This document shows positions 1 to 5,818 of a stretch of DNA of 64,000 bases, in pieces. Within the stretch, counting starts at the first letter, position 1. Each line of letters begins with the position of its first letter. The notes beneath the pieces were generated by a model. That model did not search any database, was not told where the DNA came from, and saw only the letters and a program-made list of their open reading frames with translations. Position numbers and translations under genes: made by a program. This DNA is from Paenibacillus sp. L3-i20 (lineage in GTDB: Bacteria; Bacillota; Bacilli; Paenibacillales; Paenibacillaceae), in the NCBI RefSeq assembly GCF_022180385.2, contig NZ_BQME02000002.1, forward strand, positions 1,612,001 to 1,676,000. The letters run 5' to 3'.

Positions 1-174
1 CACCCCTTTGCCCAATCCACCTATATTATTTACTACCCTCTCTACTGTGCCAGATGCGATACTGTGGAGTTCCGTTCCTTTTGGCATAGCAAGGTCAATC
101 CCATTGTGAATTCGCCCGTTGCGTATCTCTTCCAGTGCGCCAAATTGTGAGCTTACTCTAAATTTCATTGGCAT
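1..174 (-). CDS. M23-family peptidase, N-terminal part (cut by window edge)
   Basis: Reading leftwards from an ATG at 174, the frame is open to the window edge (58 codons). It contains FRVSSQFGALEE followed by HNGIDLAMPKG, the LytM/M23 pattern in which the His and Asp of HxxxD bind zinc. M23 enzymes cut peptide cross-links in peptidoglycan. The gene starts one base after the stop of the upstream VirB2-like gene, so the two are probably translated together. In Gram-positive conjugation systems a wall hydrolase next to a small pilin-like protein opens the wall for the transfer channel; that role is inferred from context. A phage or sporulation wall enzyme is an alternative. An in-frame stop at 181-183 fixes the start to 174 or 168. 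Confidence 0.75.
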   Translation of the reverse strand, partial: MPMKFRVSSQFGALEEIRNGRIHNGIDLAMPKGTELHSIASGTVERVVNNIGGLGKGV

Positions 175-175
175 C

Positions 176-619
176 TTAAGTCACATCCAAGAAAAGAGTT
201 TCAACCTGTTCGAATGCCCAAGGCAAACCGAGCAGCACAACATAAACGAGGAGGTAGGACAAAAACGATTTTCGAGCTGTGACAAAATCTCCTTGAACCG
301 TAGCGTTGATCGTGTCAAATCCACCTTTAATAATAATGACCCACTTACCGACATTAACGAGTTTGGTATAGATCATTTGAGCTCCAGCATCAATACCACC
401 ACTCGCCGCTGATACGATGTCAATTCCACCAAGCATTATTGCCAGCGTAATAGCACCAATGCGATAAACGGTTTTATTGCAGTCAATGTGCTCAATAATG
501 ATTTTTGCCCCTGCCTTAATCCTCTCTAATAATGACTTAACCTCCTGTGACATAGGGTTTACACAAGCAGATTGCCAACCAGCCTCACACATCCCTGTCG
601 ATGTTAAATAAAATTTCAC
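176..619 (-). CDS. VirB2/TrbC-like small membrane protein
   Basis: 147 residues starting at GTG 619 behind a strong AGGAGG about 7 nt upstream. One hydrophobic segment lies near residues 53-72, a loop rich in Gly/Ala follows, a second amphipathic segment near 88-100 and a third hydrophobic stretch near 118-136. This layout and the KGGFDTINATVQGDF region resemble VirB2/TrbC-type pilin-like subunits of type IV secretion channels, but there is no diagnostic motif, so the call is by architecture. The downstream M23 peptidase supports a conjugation-like module. It could also be an unrelated integral membrane protein of the mobile element. Confidence 0.45.
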   Translation of the reverse strand: MKFYLTSTGMCEAGWQSACVNPMSQEVKSLLERIKAGAKIIIEHIDCNKTVYRIGAITLAIMLGGIDIVSAASGGIDAGAQMIYTKLVNVGKWVIIIKGGFDTINATVQGDFVTARKSFLSYLLVYVVLLGLPWAFEQVETLFLDVT

Positions 620-644
620 ACTGTCCTACCTCCTCGTACGTGCA

Positions 645-722
645 TTATTCTGCGTTGACGCGCATATGCTGAGGGTAATCCGCCCGCAGCGCCTTAGCCG
701 ATTTGCGCCCATAGGAATTCAT
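645..722 (-). CDS. possible 25-residue peptide coupled to parR
   Basis: An ATG at 722 overlaps the parR stop codon as ATGA and opens a 25-codon frame ending TAA at 645, with 5 Arg/Lys among the residues. The only support is the tight ATGA overlap; there is no recognisable domain. It may be a real coupled peptide or chance. Confidence 0.3.
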   Translation of the reverse strand: MNSYGRKSAKALRADYPQHMRVNAE

Positions 723-940
723 CCAATAAAACTCCCTAGATCAAAATCTCCACTATCTGTTGGTACAATGACTGGCCGACTCCCCGTTAAAACAAATCCA
801 ACATCAAGATCACGTTGTACTAACCTCTTCAAATAGGCTGATTGATTGGATTTACCTTTGACATAGTTGTATAACGTCAATTGGTCCTGATCGAGCACGT
901 TAAAAACTACCTGGATACGTTTTTTTAAAATGTCAGCCAT
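719..940 (-). CDS. ParR-like DNA-binding partner of ParM
   Basis: A 73-residue protein starting at ATG 940, which overlaps the end of the ParM-like gene by 8 nt and has an AGGA ribosome site upstream. A TTG at 955 is in frame but lacks a better ribosome site. The N-terminal half (KKRIQVVFNVLD, then a helix-turn-helix-like QLTLYNYVKGKSNQSAYLK) fits a ribbon-helix-helix DNA-binding fold, as in ParR/Alp7R adaptors that bind the centromere and cap the actin filament. Position directly after the actin-like gene is the usual parMR order. Function is inferred from context plus fold-like pattern. Confidence 0.6.
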   Translation of the reverse strand: MADILKKRIQVVFNVLDQDQLTLYNYVKGKSNQSAYLKRLVQRDLDVGFVLTGSRPVIVPTDSGDFDLGSFIG

Positions 941-1736
941 ATAATTTCCTCGCAATCATGAAAAATGCTTTAACATTTGAGTAAAGTGGATCTGCGGCAA
1001 GTAATTGGCCGTTAGGGAAAAACTCCGCTTTCAAATAAGGAAGGATAACTTCCGCACCACCCCCGCATAGATACACCACATCCTCTTTACCCCATTTTTT
1101 ATTAATTGCCTTTGTTCCGATCTGGCGAGCAAATGCTTCGATATTCAAATTAGTTTTACTTTCCATTCCCTCTGTAAAGGTGAAACTACCCTTATTTAGA
1201 AACTTTCGATTTTTCAATGTTCCATAATTCACACTGCCGCTACCAATATCTATTATCCGGACTAGCCCTTGTTCAACGGTAAGCAACCCCGCGGTAGCTC
1301 CTTCTGGTGTAACCTCGCATCGATTAATAATGATGGTCTTGGCTTTTCCGTTTATAGTTAGATCGTGACGGCGCTGTAGCATGGTTTTAATAGCAATCTT
1401 TTCAGTTTCATTGTGCGTTTCAATTGGTTGACCAACCACGATGTTAAATGATATGCCTTCACCAAATTGATGAAGGGCTATTAGTATCCGAAGTATTGCG
1501 TCAAAATGTGCCTTTGAATCATCTCTCCTACTTTCCGCATACTCGCTTTCCTCCGCAAGCGTCCCTGCGAATCCTTTCTTTCCCTCATACTCCCACTCGT
1601 ACTCAAATTGAGCATGTTCAGACTTGAGGTTCCGCTCCAATTCATTGATTCCAATAGCGGACGGAAACATTATTAGTTGCTTTCCGTCATAAAACTTTGT
1701 GTTCTTTCCTCCAGCATCGATTGCGGCTATTCCCAT
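933..1736 (-). CDS. parM: ParM-like actin-family ATPase for DNA segregation
   Basis: 267 residues with the actin/Hsp70 fold signatures: phosphate-1 loop GIAAIDAGGKNTKFYD at residues 2-17, an internal RIIDIGSGSVNYGTL second phosphate loop near 160-175, and an adenosine motif VVYLCGGGAEVI near 221-232. ParM/StbA/Alp7A proteins polymerise in a nucleotide-dependent way and push replicated plasmid copies apart. It heads a minus-strand operon with the ParR-like gene and lies beside a palindrome-rich intergenic region that could hold the centromere. A segregation system inside an integrated element suggests that the element has, or descends from, an extrachromosomal stage. Confidence 0.8.
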   Translation of the reverse strand: MGIAAIDAGGKNTKFYDGKQLIMFPSAIGINELERNLKSEHAQFEYEWEYEGKKGFAGTLAEESEYAESRRDDSKAHFDAILRILIALHQFGEGISFNIVVGQPIETHNETEKIAIKTMLQRRHDLTINGKAKTIIINRCEVTPEGATAGLLTVEQGLVRIIDIGSGSVNYGTLKNRKFLNKGSFTFTEGMESKTNLNIEAFARQIGTKAINKKWGKEDVVYLCGGGAEVILPYLKAEFFPNGQLLAADPLYSNVKAFFMIARKLYG

Positions 1737-1760
1737 ATAAGCACCTGCTTTCTGGTTGTG

Positions 1761-1916
1761 TACCTAGTTGCTCAATCAAACAGTTTTTCATGTGTTAGGT
1801 GATCACCTAGTTACACAATATGTCGAATGCTTGGTTAACTTTCCGATTTTTCGGAAAGAGTACGAGTATAAATTTTAAGAGACTCGTCCAAACTAAACGC
1901 AACTAGATTAGTTTGG
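1761..1916. promoter_or_regulatory. palindrome-rich region between parM and the HTH gene; candidate centromere/operators
   Basis: The divergent intergenic region contains several distinct symmetrical elements. The octamer ACCTAGTT occurs twice near 1761 and 1806, the second beside the palindrome GGTGATCACC. A perfect 8-bp hairpin (CTTTCCGA, 4-nt loop, TCGGAAAG) lies at 1839-1858. A perfect 9-bp inverted repeat (CCAAACTAA / TTAGTTTGG) lies at 1888-1896 and 1908-1916, whose right arm runs into the GGAGGT ribosome site of the HTH gene. Upstream location relative to parM is where parC-type centromeres and autoregulatory operators sit. Binding by ParR or by the HTH protein is inference. Confidence 0.45.
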
Positions 1917-1929
1917 AGGTATGATGTGC

Positions 1930-2154
1930 ATGTTTGGGATAGGAAAAAAACGTACAAAATACGGAGATTTTCTTGACATTAATATGATTAAGCAAGAGCG
2001 CATAAGCGAAGAAACGGGGCTGCATAGAGACACCATTACACGTGCCTGTAATGATCAAGAATATTCGGTGAAGAAAAGTACGAGGAAACTGCTTACAGAT
2101 GCAGCAAGTAAATTATCAAAGAAGAATGTTAAACAAAGTGATTTTTGGAGTTGA
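1930..2154 (+). CDS. small HTH (XRE-type) regulator
   Basis: 74 residues from ATG 1930. Three ATGs occur (1921, 1924, 1930); only the last stands at normal distance, 9 nt, from GGAGGT at 1915-1920. The sequence IKQERISEETGLHRDTITRACND is a Cro/C1-type helix-turn-helix (residues about 20-42): helix, turn at Gly, recognition helix. It is divergent from parM and probably regulates that operon or the following accessory genes. A terminator follows the stop immediately. Confidence 0.65.
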   Translation: MFGIGKKRTKYGDFLDINMIKQERISEETGLHRDTITRACNDQEYSVKKSTRKLLTDAASKLSKKNVKQSDFWS

Positions 2155-2175
2155 CCACCTTCGGGTGGTTTTTTA
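2154..2175 (+). terminator. rho-independent terminator after HTH gene
   Basis: Stem ACCACC (2154-2159), loop TTCG, GGTGGT (2164-2169), then a T run. It overlaps the last base of the HTH gene's stop codon. Confidence 0.85.
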
Positions 2176-2204
2176 TTTACATGCACTTATTTGCATGATA
2201 TTAT
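2176..2204 (+). promoter_or_regulatory. sigma-A-type promoter for the AP2 gene
   Basis: TTTACA at 2176-2181, 17-bp spacer, TATTAT at 2199-2204. The -35 lies in the string TTATTTACATG, which recurs at the promoter at 3144. The spacer and -10 flank carry two copies of TATTTGCAT, possibly an operator. Confidence 0.65.
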
Positions 2205-2247
2205 TTGCATTATTGGATAACATTAACGAACAGGAGGTTGCGGCGTA

Positions 2248-2925
2248 ATGCACAAAAACGATATTCAAATAAATATGGTTTTTGGTGAGCTCACTACTGT
2301 CAAAGAAGATACTGTGCGATTAAGAAACGAAGTTGCTTGGATATGTAAATGCTCATGTGGTGAAGAAACGAAGGCAACTAGAGGCCAGTTAGTTAAAGGA
2401 ACTAAAAAGTCTTGTGGATGTTTGAGAAAGAAGTCCCCAAAAAATGTTCTCGATTTAGCCAATCAAAGATTTGGTATGTTGGTGGCATTAGAAAGAGCAG
2501 GCAAAACCATTAACGATAATGCTCTTTGGTTGTGCAAATGTGATTGTGGGGGACACACAAATGCAAATGCAACAAGCTTAAGCAAAGGTGATGTTGTATC
2601 ATGCGGTTGCCAAAGACCTACACAAATGAAGAAAGCCAGAGATGTACTAACTAATGAAAAGTCCGTAGATGGAGTGCTAGTTCCAAATCTAAAAAGTTCA
2701 GTGAGAATCGATAGTAAGAGTGGTCATAAAGGTGTAGCATATCGCCAACGTAAAGGCAAAGAGTACTACGAAGTTAATCTTTCGATTAAAGGAAAACGTT
2801 ACTTTGCAGGCCCGTTTAAGAAAATTACTGATGCTATAGATGCAAGAAAGCAATTAGAAGAAAAATATCATGCTCCGTATATTAAAGCGTTGGAGGTTCG
2901 GGAAAATGGACAAAGAAGTAATTAA
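2248..2925 (+). CDS. AP2-domain DNA-binding protein with two zinc-ribbon repeats
   Basis: 225 residues. Two repeats, near residues 30-60 and 90-121, each have the pattern W-x-CKCxCG ... L-x-x-G-x-x-x-SCGC, four cysteines that probably bind zinc. The C-terminal third, HKGVAYRQRKGKEYYEVNL followed by KRYFAGPFKKITDAIDAR, is an AP2/ERF-type beta-sheet DNA-binding domain as found in phage and homing-endonuclease proteins. No HNH or other nuclease motif is visible, so it may be a pure DNA-binding protein or a nuclease-less relative of an AP2 homing endonuclease. An AGGAGG ribosome site precedes the start; the end overlaps the next gene by 20 nt. Confidence 0.65.
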   Translation: MHKNDIQINMVFGELTTVKEDTVRLRNEVAWICKCSCGEETKATRGQLVKGTKKSCGCLRKKSPKNVLDLANQRFGMLVALERAGKTINDNALWLCKCDCGGHTNANATSLSKGDVVSCGCQRPTQMKKARDVLTNEKSVDGVLVPNLKSSVRIDSKSGHKGVAYRQRKGKEYYEVNLSIKGKRYFAGPFKKITDAIDARKQLEEKYHAPYIKALEVRENGQRSN

Positions 2926-3121
2926 ACAATGGATTCAAGACAACTTGGTTATGCAGGACGAAGCACGGAAAATCACAAAACAATCTGTCTCAGGATTCAA
3001 TCAATCTGTATCAACAGAACAAATCCTGCCATTCACAGAATTTGGGGAAGTCCGAAAAACAAGGCTGTATCTGCGTGAAGATTTGGAGCATTATGAAAAG
3101 AATAAAAAGAATCGTACCTAG
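2906..3121 (+). CDS. small winged-HTH/excisionase-like protein
   Basis: 71 residues from ATG 2906, preceded by GGAGG inside the 3' end of the AP2 gene. The order of an N-terminal helical segment (VIKQWIQDNLVMQDEARKIT), a short beta region and a closing RLYLREDLEHYEK resembles excisionase-type winged helices, where the last part reads like L-x-x-x-D-L-x-x-Y. Role (integrase directionality or regulation) is inferred; the similarity is weak. Confidence 0.45.
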   Translation: MDKEVIKQWIQDNLVMQDEARKITKQSVSGFNQSVSTEQILPFTEFGEVRKTRLYLREDLEHYEKNKKNRT

Positions 3122-3143
3122 AAAATTAATTTAAATATAATTA

Positions 3144-3172
3144 TTTACATGTAATTAACTATATGTTATGAT
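3144..3172 (+). promoter_or_regulatory. sigma-A-type promoter for the 53-residue gene
   Basis: TTTACA at 3144-3149, a 17-bp spacer and TATGAT at 3167-3172. Shares the TTATTTACATG string with the promoter at 2176, so the two units are probably co-regulated. A leader of about 60 nt follows before the gene. Confidence 0.7.
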
Positions 3173-3242
3173 GAAATCACAGCAAGGGACGACATGGGGA
3201 GCTGACAGCCGACAAAGGGCGGCGAGTTGATAAGGAGAACTT

Positions 3243-3404
3243 ATGATAAAAGTATTCTACGAGAACATTTTGGTTGGCGAAGTTATCACAAATCAGTCGA
3301 TGACGGTTGAACAAGCACTAGAAGCAATTGGATTTGACGAAGATGTTTTTCTTGCAGAACATGGTTGGGATGATCTCGACTACAACGAATTTCGGATTGT
3401 TTAA
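3243..3404 (+). CDS. small acidic protein, 53 residues, unknown function
   Basis: ATG 3243 follows AAGGAG at good spacing and the promoter at 3144; stop TAA at 3402-3404. The product begins MIKVFYENILVGEVITN and ends with an acidic stretch (GFDEDVFLAEHGWDDLDYN). It is short and compact with no membrane segment. Acidic mini-proteins are common in mobile elements, some as inhibitors of DNA-binding enzymes, but nothing here assigns a function. Confidence 0.6.
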   Translation: MIKVFYENILVGEVITNQSMTVEQALEAIGFDEDVFLAEHGWDDLDYNEFRIV

Positions 3405-3438
3405 CATCAATTACTTGTCCTTTTCCTGAAATTACAAA

Positions 3439-3470
3439 AAGCCCCAACGGGGGATAGTCCGTTAGGGCTT
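3439..3470. terminator. inverted repeat, terminator-like
   Basis: Arms AAGCCCCAACGG (3439-3450) and CCGTTAGGGCTT (3459-3470) pair over 12 positions with one mismatch and an 8-nt loop. An A run just to the left gives a T tract on the minus strand, so it may terminate in both directions. Confidence 0.6.
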
Positions 3471-3586
3471 ATGTCTAACCTAAGTTAACAAGTTTCAATC
3501 AACATGGGCGTATAGCCCCTGACTACTTCACATGCATTAAATGAGTGAGAAATGAATACAAATGGACGTAGGAGCGTGGTGAAACG

Positions 3587-4027
3587 ATGAAATCTAAAAC
3601 TGAATCATTGCTTCGAGTAGGTAAGCCGAAAAATCACGAGCATGAGTGTATTTCCGATATTTCCAAGTTAGCTAATCAGGATAACAAAAAACGTTCTATT
3701 TTTTCGCAATATTTCGATTTTGAAATTAATTCAGACCGCCTATTAGAAGTTTCAAAAGGGAATAAAAAATTGGTGGACGAAGTGATGCAACTTGTAGAGG
3801 AGCATCAAAAAGAAGATAGATCCATTAGTGGTTTTAAAAGTATACAAACGTTTTACATAACCAAGAAGGATGTCGACGACATCCAAGAGTGGATACACGT
3901 AGTATTTGACCATGGGCATGGCGTGACGCTCATTGCTGGACGGGTGGGTCGTGCTGATCACACTTACAAGCAATTCATGGACAAATCCAATATTTACTCA
4001 ATGGCAAACATGATGCAAAATGGGTAA
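3587..4027 (+). CDS. hypothetical protein, 146 residues
   Basis: Not recognised. The product is hydrophilic and mixed-charge in its first half (KSKTESLLRVGKPKNHEHE) and has no membrane segment or metal-binding cluster. A central helical region (SKGNKKLVDEVMQLVEEHQ) precedes a beta-rich C-terminal half with VVFDHGHGVTLIAGRVGRAD. The ribosome site is mediocre. It is the last gene before the IS-split terminator and belongs to the accessory plus-strand group of the element. Confidence 0.5.
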   Translation: MKSKTESLLRVGKPKNHEHECISDISKLANQDNKKRSIFSQYFDFEINSDRLLEVSKGNKKLVDEVMQLVEEHQKEDRSISGFKSIQTFYITKKDVDDIQEWIHVVFDHGHGVTLIAGRVGRADHTYKQFMDKSNIYSMANMMQNG

Positions 4028-4063
4028 TTGGGACGATGCAATTAACATTAAAAACACAAAAAT

Positions 4064-4079
4064 AGCCCGCTAACCATGA
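4064..4079. terminator. left half of a terminator hairpin split by the IS
   Basis: AGCCCGCTAACCA at 4064-4076 followed by TGA. Joined to the right half at 5533-5548 it makes a 13-position stem with one G-U and one mismatch and the loop TGA. Read on the minus strand the left side is followed by a T-rich tract (complement of 4045-4063), so the intact hairpin would terminate the phage late operon just past the holin gene. Confidence 0.75.
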
Positions 4080-4105
4080 TGAACCGCACCCAAAAAGTTG
4101 GACAC
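4080..4105 (+). repeat. IS left inverted repeat
   Basis: 26-bp terminal repeat matching 5507-5532 in inverted orientation at about 23 positions, with the last 14 bases identical. Confidence 0.88.
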
Positions 4106-4146
4106 ATGATATACTAGTCCAGGCAAAGGGGTGCGGTTTTTTATTT

Positions 4147-4659
4147 ATGAATAAATACAACAAGGAAATTCGACTAAAGGTTGTTCATGAAGTTCTTGAA
4201 AATGGTTTATCAGAAAATGAGGCAGCTCGTAAATATGGAATGAATCATGTCACTGTAAATCAATGGGTGGCTGCCTACATCAACAATGGTGAACATGGCA
4301 TGGTGGATAAAACTACTAAACGTACATTCACTGGAGAACAGAAGTTGTTTATTCTAGAAGATATGCATAATAACCAATTAAGCTATAAAGGAGCTTCTAA
4401 AAAGCACGGAATAGCAGACAGCGCCATTCGCAAGTGGAAGAAACAGTACCTTACAGATGGAGCTGACAGCCTCTATATAGATCGTCGTGGCCGCAAGAAG
4501 AGCAACAGTGAACCTGTCCAACCAGCAGGGTCTAATGTCGATTCTGTAGAGGATATGGAGCAAGAAAATAGGCGTTTACGTATGGAAGTTGATTACCTAA
4601 AAAAGTTACATGCCTTAGTTCAGGAAAAGAGAAAGTTACGAATGAGGAAAAGGCTTTAA
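4147..4659 (+). CDS. IS150-type transposase OrfA (HTH part)
   Basis: 170 residues. Two successive helix-turn-helix segments (ENGLSENEAARKYGMNHVTV near 19-38 and SYKGASKKHGIADSAIRKWK near 79-98) bind the terminal repeats. A leucine-zipper-like helix near 137-155 (MEQENRRLRMEVDYLKKL) mediates multimerisation. The heptamer A AAA AAG at 4599-4605 lies in the zipper's LKK codons; slipping back one base there leads without a stop into orfB, giving the active OrfAB transposase. OrfA alone normally acts as a regulator. Confidence 0.9.
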   Translation: MNKYNKEIRLKVVHEVLENGLSENEAARKYGMNHVTVNQWVAAYINNGEHGMVDKTTKRTFTGEQKLFILEDMHNNQLSYKGASKKHGIADSAIRKWKKQYLTDGADSLYIDRRGRKKSNSEPVQPAGSNVDSVEDMEQENRRLRMEVDYLKKLHALVQEKRKLRMRKRL

Positions 4660-4700
4660 TCATTTATGAACTAAGGCATAAGCACGATGTTAATAAACTT

Positions 4701-5501
4701 GTGAAAATAGCGAGTATTCCACGAAGTACTTATTATTACCATGTCAAAAATCGGAGCAAACCCGATAAATATGCAGAGGTCAAGGTTGCTATGGTATATA
4801 TTTTCAAAGAAGAATTAAAGTGTCGTGCAGGATACCGCACCATGACTAGAGAATTGCAGAAAACGAAGAAGATTAACCATAAAACTGTACAGAAGCTTAT
4901 GAAAGAGCTTGAACTGTACTGCATGGTTCGTAGGAAGAGATACCGCTCTTACAAGGGAGAAGTAGGTAAAATAGCTCCAAACGTCTTAGAGAGAGATTTC
5001 AAAGCGGAGAAGCTCAATGAAAAATGGGTAACAGATGTTACTGAGTTTCATTTGTTCGGAGATAAAATTTATCTTTCTCCTGTCATGGATCTATACAACC
5101 AGGAGATCATCAGTTACACCGTTTCCCATAGTCCTTCATTATCTATGGTATCTAATATGCTTGAACAAGCGATGAATAAGCTACCAAAGAGGCATAAGCT
5201 AACTTTCCATTCTGACCAAGGGTGGCAGTATCAACATAAACATTACCGCCATACCCTTAAAAAGAATGGGGTCATTCAAAGCATGTCTCGAAAAGGAAAT
5301 TGCTTCGATAACGCTGTTATAGAAAACTTTTTCGGCATTCTCAAAACAGAACTTTGGTACATACAAACCTTCTCATCCACAGAAGAGTTTATTAAGGAAC
5401 TCCATGAATACATACATTATTATAATCATCGTAGAACTAAGGAAAAACTAAATGGACTGTCCCCAGTAGAATACCGGCTACAGTCCAATAACGCAGCTTA
5501 A
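4701..5501 (+). CDS. IS150-type transposase OrfB (DDE catalytic part)
   Basis: 266 residues counted from GTG 4701, although the frame is open back to 4605 and the functional product is most likely the OrfAB fusion. The rve/DDE integrase core is complete: first Asp in WVTDVTEF, second Asp in FHSDQGWQYQ, catalytic Glu in NAVIENFFGILK, and the family's closing YIHYYNHRRTKEKL. It performs the copy-out/paste-in transposition of IS3 elements. All key residues are present. Confidence 0.93.
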   Translation: MKIASIPRSTYYYHVKNRSKPDKYAEVKVAMVYIFKEELKCRAGYRTMTRELQKTKKINHKTVQKLMKELELYCMVRRKRYRSYKGEVGKIAPNVLERDFKAEKLNEKWVTDVTEFHLFGDKIYLSPVMDLYNQEIISYTVSHSPSLSMVSNMLEQAMNKLPKRHKLTFHSDQGWQYQHKHYRHTLKKNGVIQSMSRKGNCFDNAVIENFFGILKTELWYIQTFSSTEEFIKELHEYIHYYNHRRTKEKLNGLSPVEYRLQSNNAA

Positions 5502-5506
5502 TTAAA

Positions 5507-5532
5507 GTGTCCAACTTTTTGGGGTCAGTTCA
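5507..5532 (-). repeat. IS right inverted repeat
   Basis: Complement reads TGAACTGACCCC then AAAAAGTTGGACAC; pairs with 4080-4105. Followed by the TGA target duplication at 5533-5535. Confidence 0.88.
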
Positions 5533-5548
5533 TGATGGTCGGCGGGCT
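5533..5548. terminator. right half of the IS-split terminator
   Basis: TGA then TGGTCGGCGGGCT (5536-5548), complementary to 4064-4076. It lies 12 bp after the holin stop codon on the minus strand, so the restored hairpin is the natural end of the lysis operon. Confidence 0.75.
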
Positions 5549-5560
5549 TCGTTGTGTTTA

Positions 5561-5815
5561 CTACTTTTTAATCGTCTGCTTTACTAGCTGGTGAGATAAC
5601 ACCGTAGCTCCAGTAAGAAGTACGCCTTGTATTACACCCTGCACTACATCACCAACGACTAGGATTCCTCCCACTATTCCAAACACTAGTAGTACCCAAG
5701 GAATCGACCAGTCAGCAACCTTCGGCGTATTCTTAAGCAGCAAGCCGATAATAAAAAGCACCGGTATAAGCACCAGTGCTTTTTCAGTGATATATTGGAT
5801 AATTTCATTTTCCAT
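5561..5815 (-). CDS. phage holin
   Basis: 84 residues with two hydrophobic segments (about 14-27, VLIPVLFIIGLLLK, and 38-58, WSIPWVLLVFGIVGGILV) and a basic tail KQTIKK. The 'NTPKVADW.IPW' spacing and G-rich second helix match small class II holins of Bacillales phages. It would collect in the membrane and release the endolysin at lysis. It is the last gene of the late operon, 3 nt after the endolysin gene. Confidence 0.85.
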   Translation of the reverse strand: MENEIIQYITEKALVLIPVLFIIGLLLKNTPKVADWSIPWVLLVFGIVGGILVVGDVVQGVIQGVLLTGATVLSHQLVKQTIKK

Positions 5816-5818
5816 TTT

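Larger units (their letters stand above)
4080..5532 (+). mobile_element. IS3-family insertion sequence, IS150 group, intact
   Basis: 1,453 bp bounded by TG...CA ends and imperfect 26-bp inverted repeats: left TGAACCGCACCC followed by AAAAAGTTGGACAC, right (complement) TGAACTGACCCC followed by the same 14 bases. A 3-bp direct repeat TGA flanks it. It carries orfA and orfB in the -1 relation typical of the family, with an A-AAA-AAG slippery site and no disabling mutation seen. The target is the exact loop of a terminator hairpin. Confidence 0.92.

Noticed and set aside
4147..5501. IS transposase as two independent or broken genes
   Set aside because: The -1 overlap with A AAA AAG is the normal expression mode of IS3-family elements; both parts and the ends are intact.
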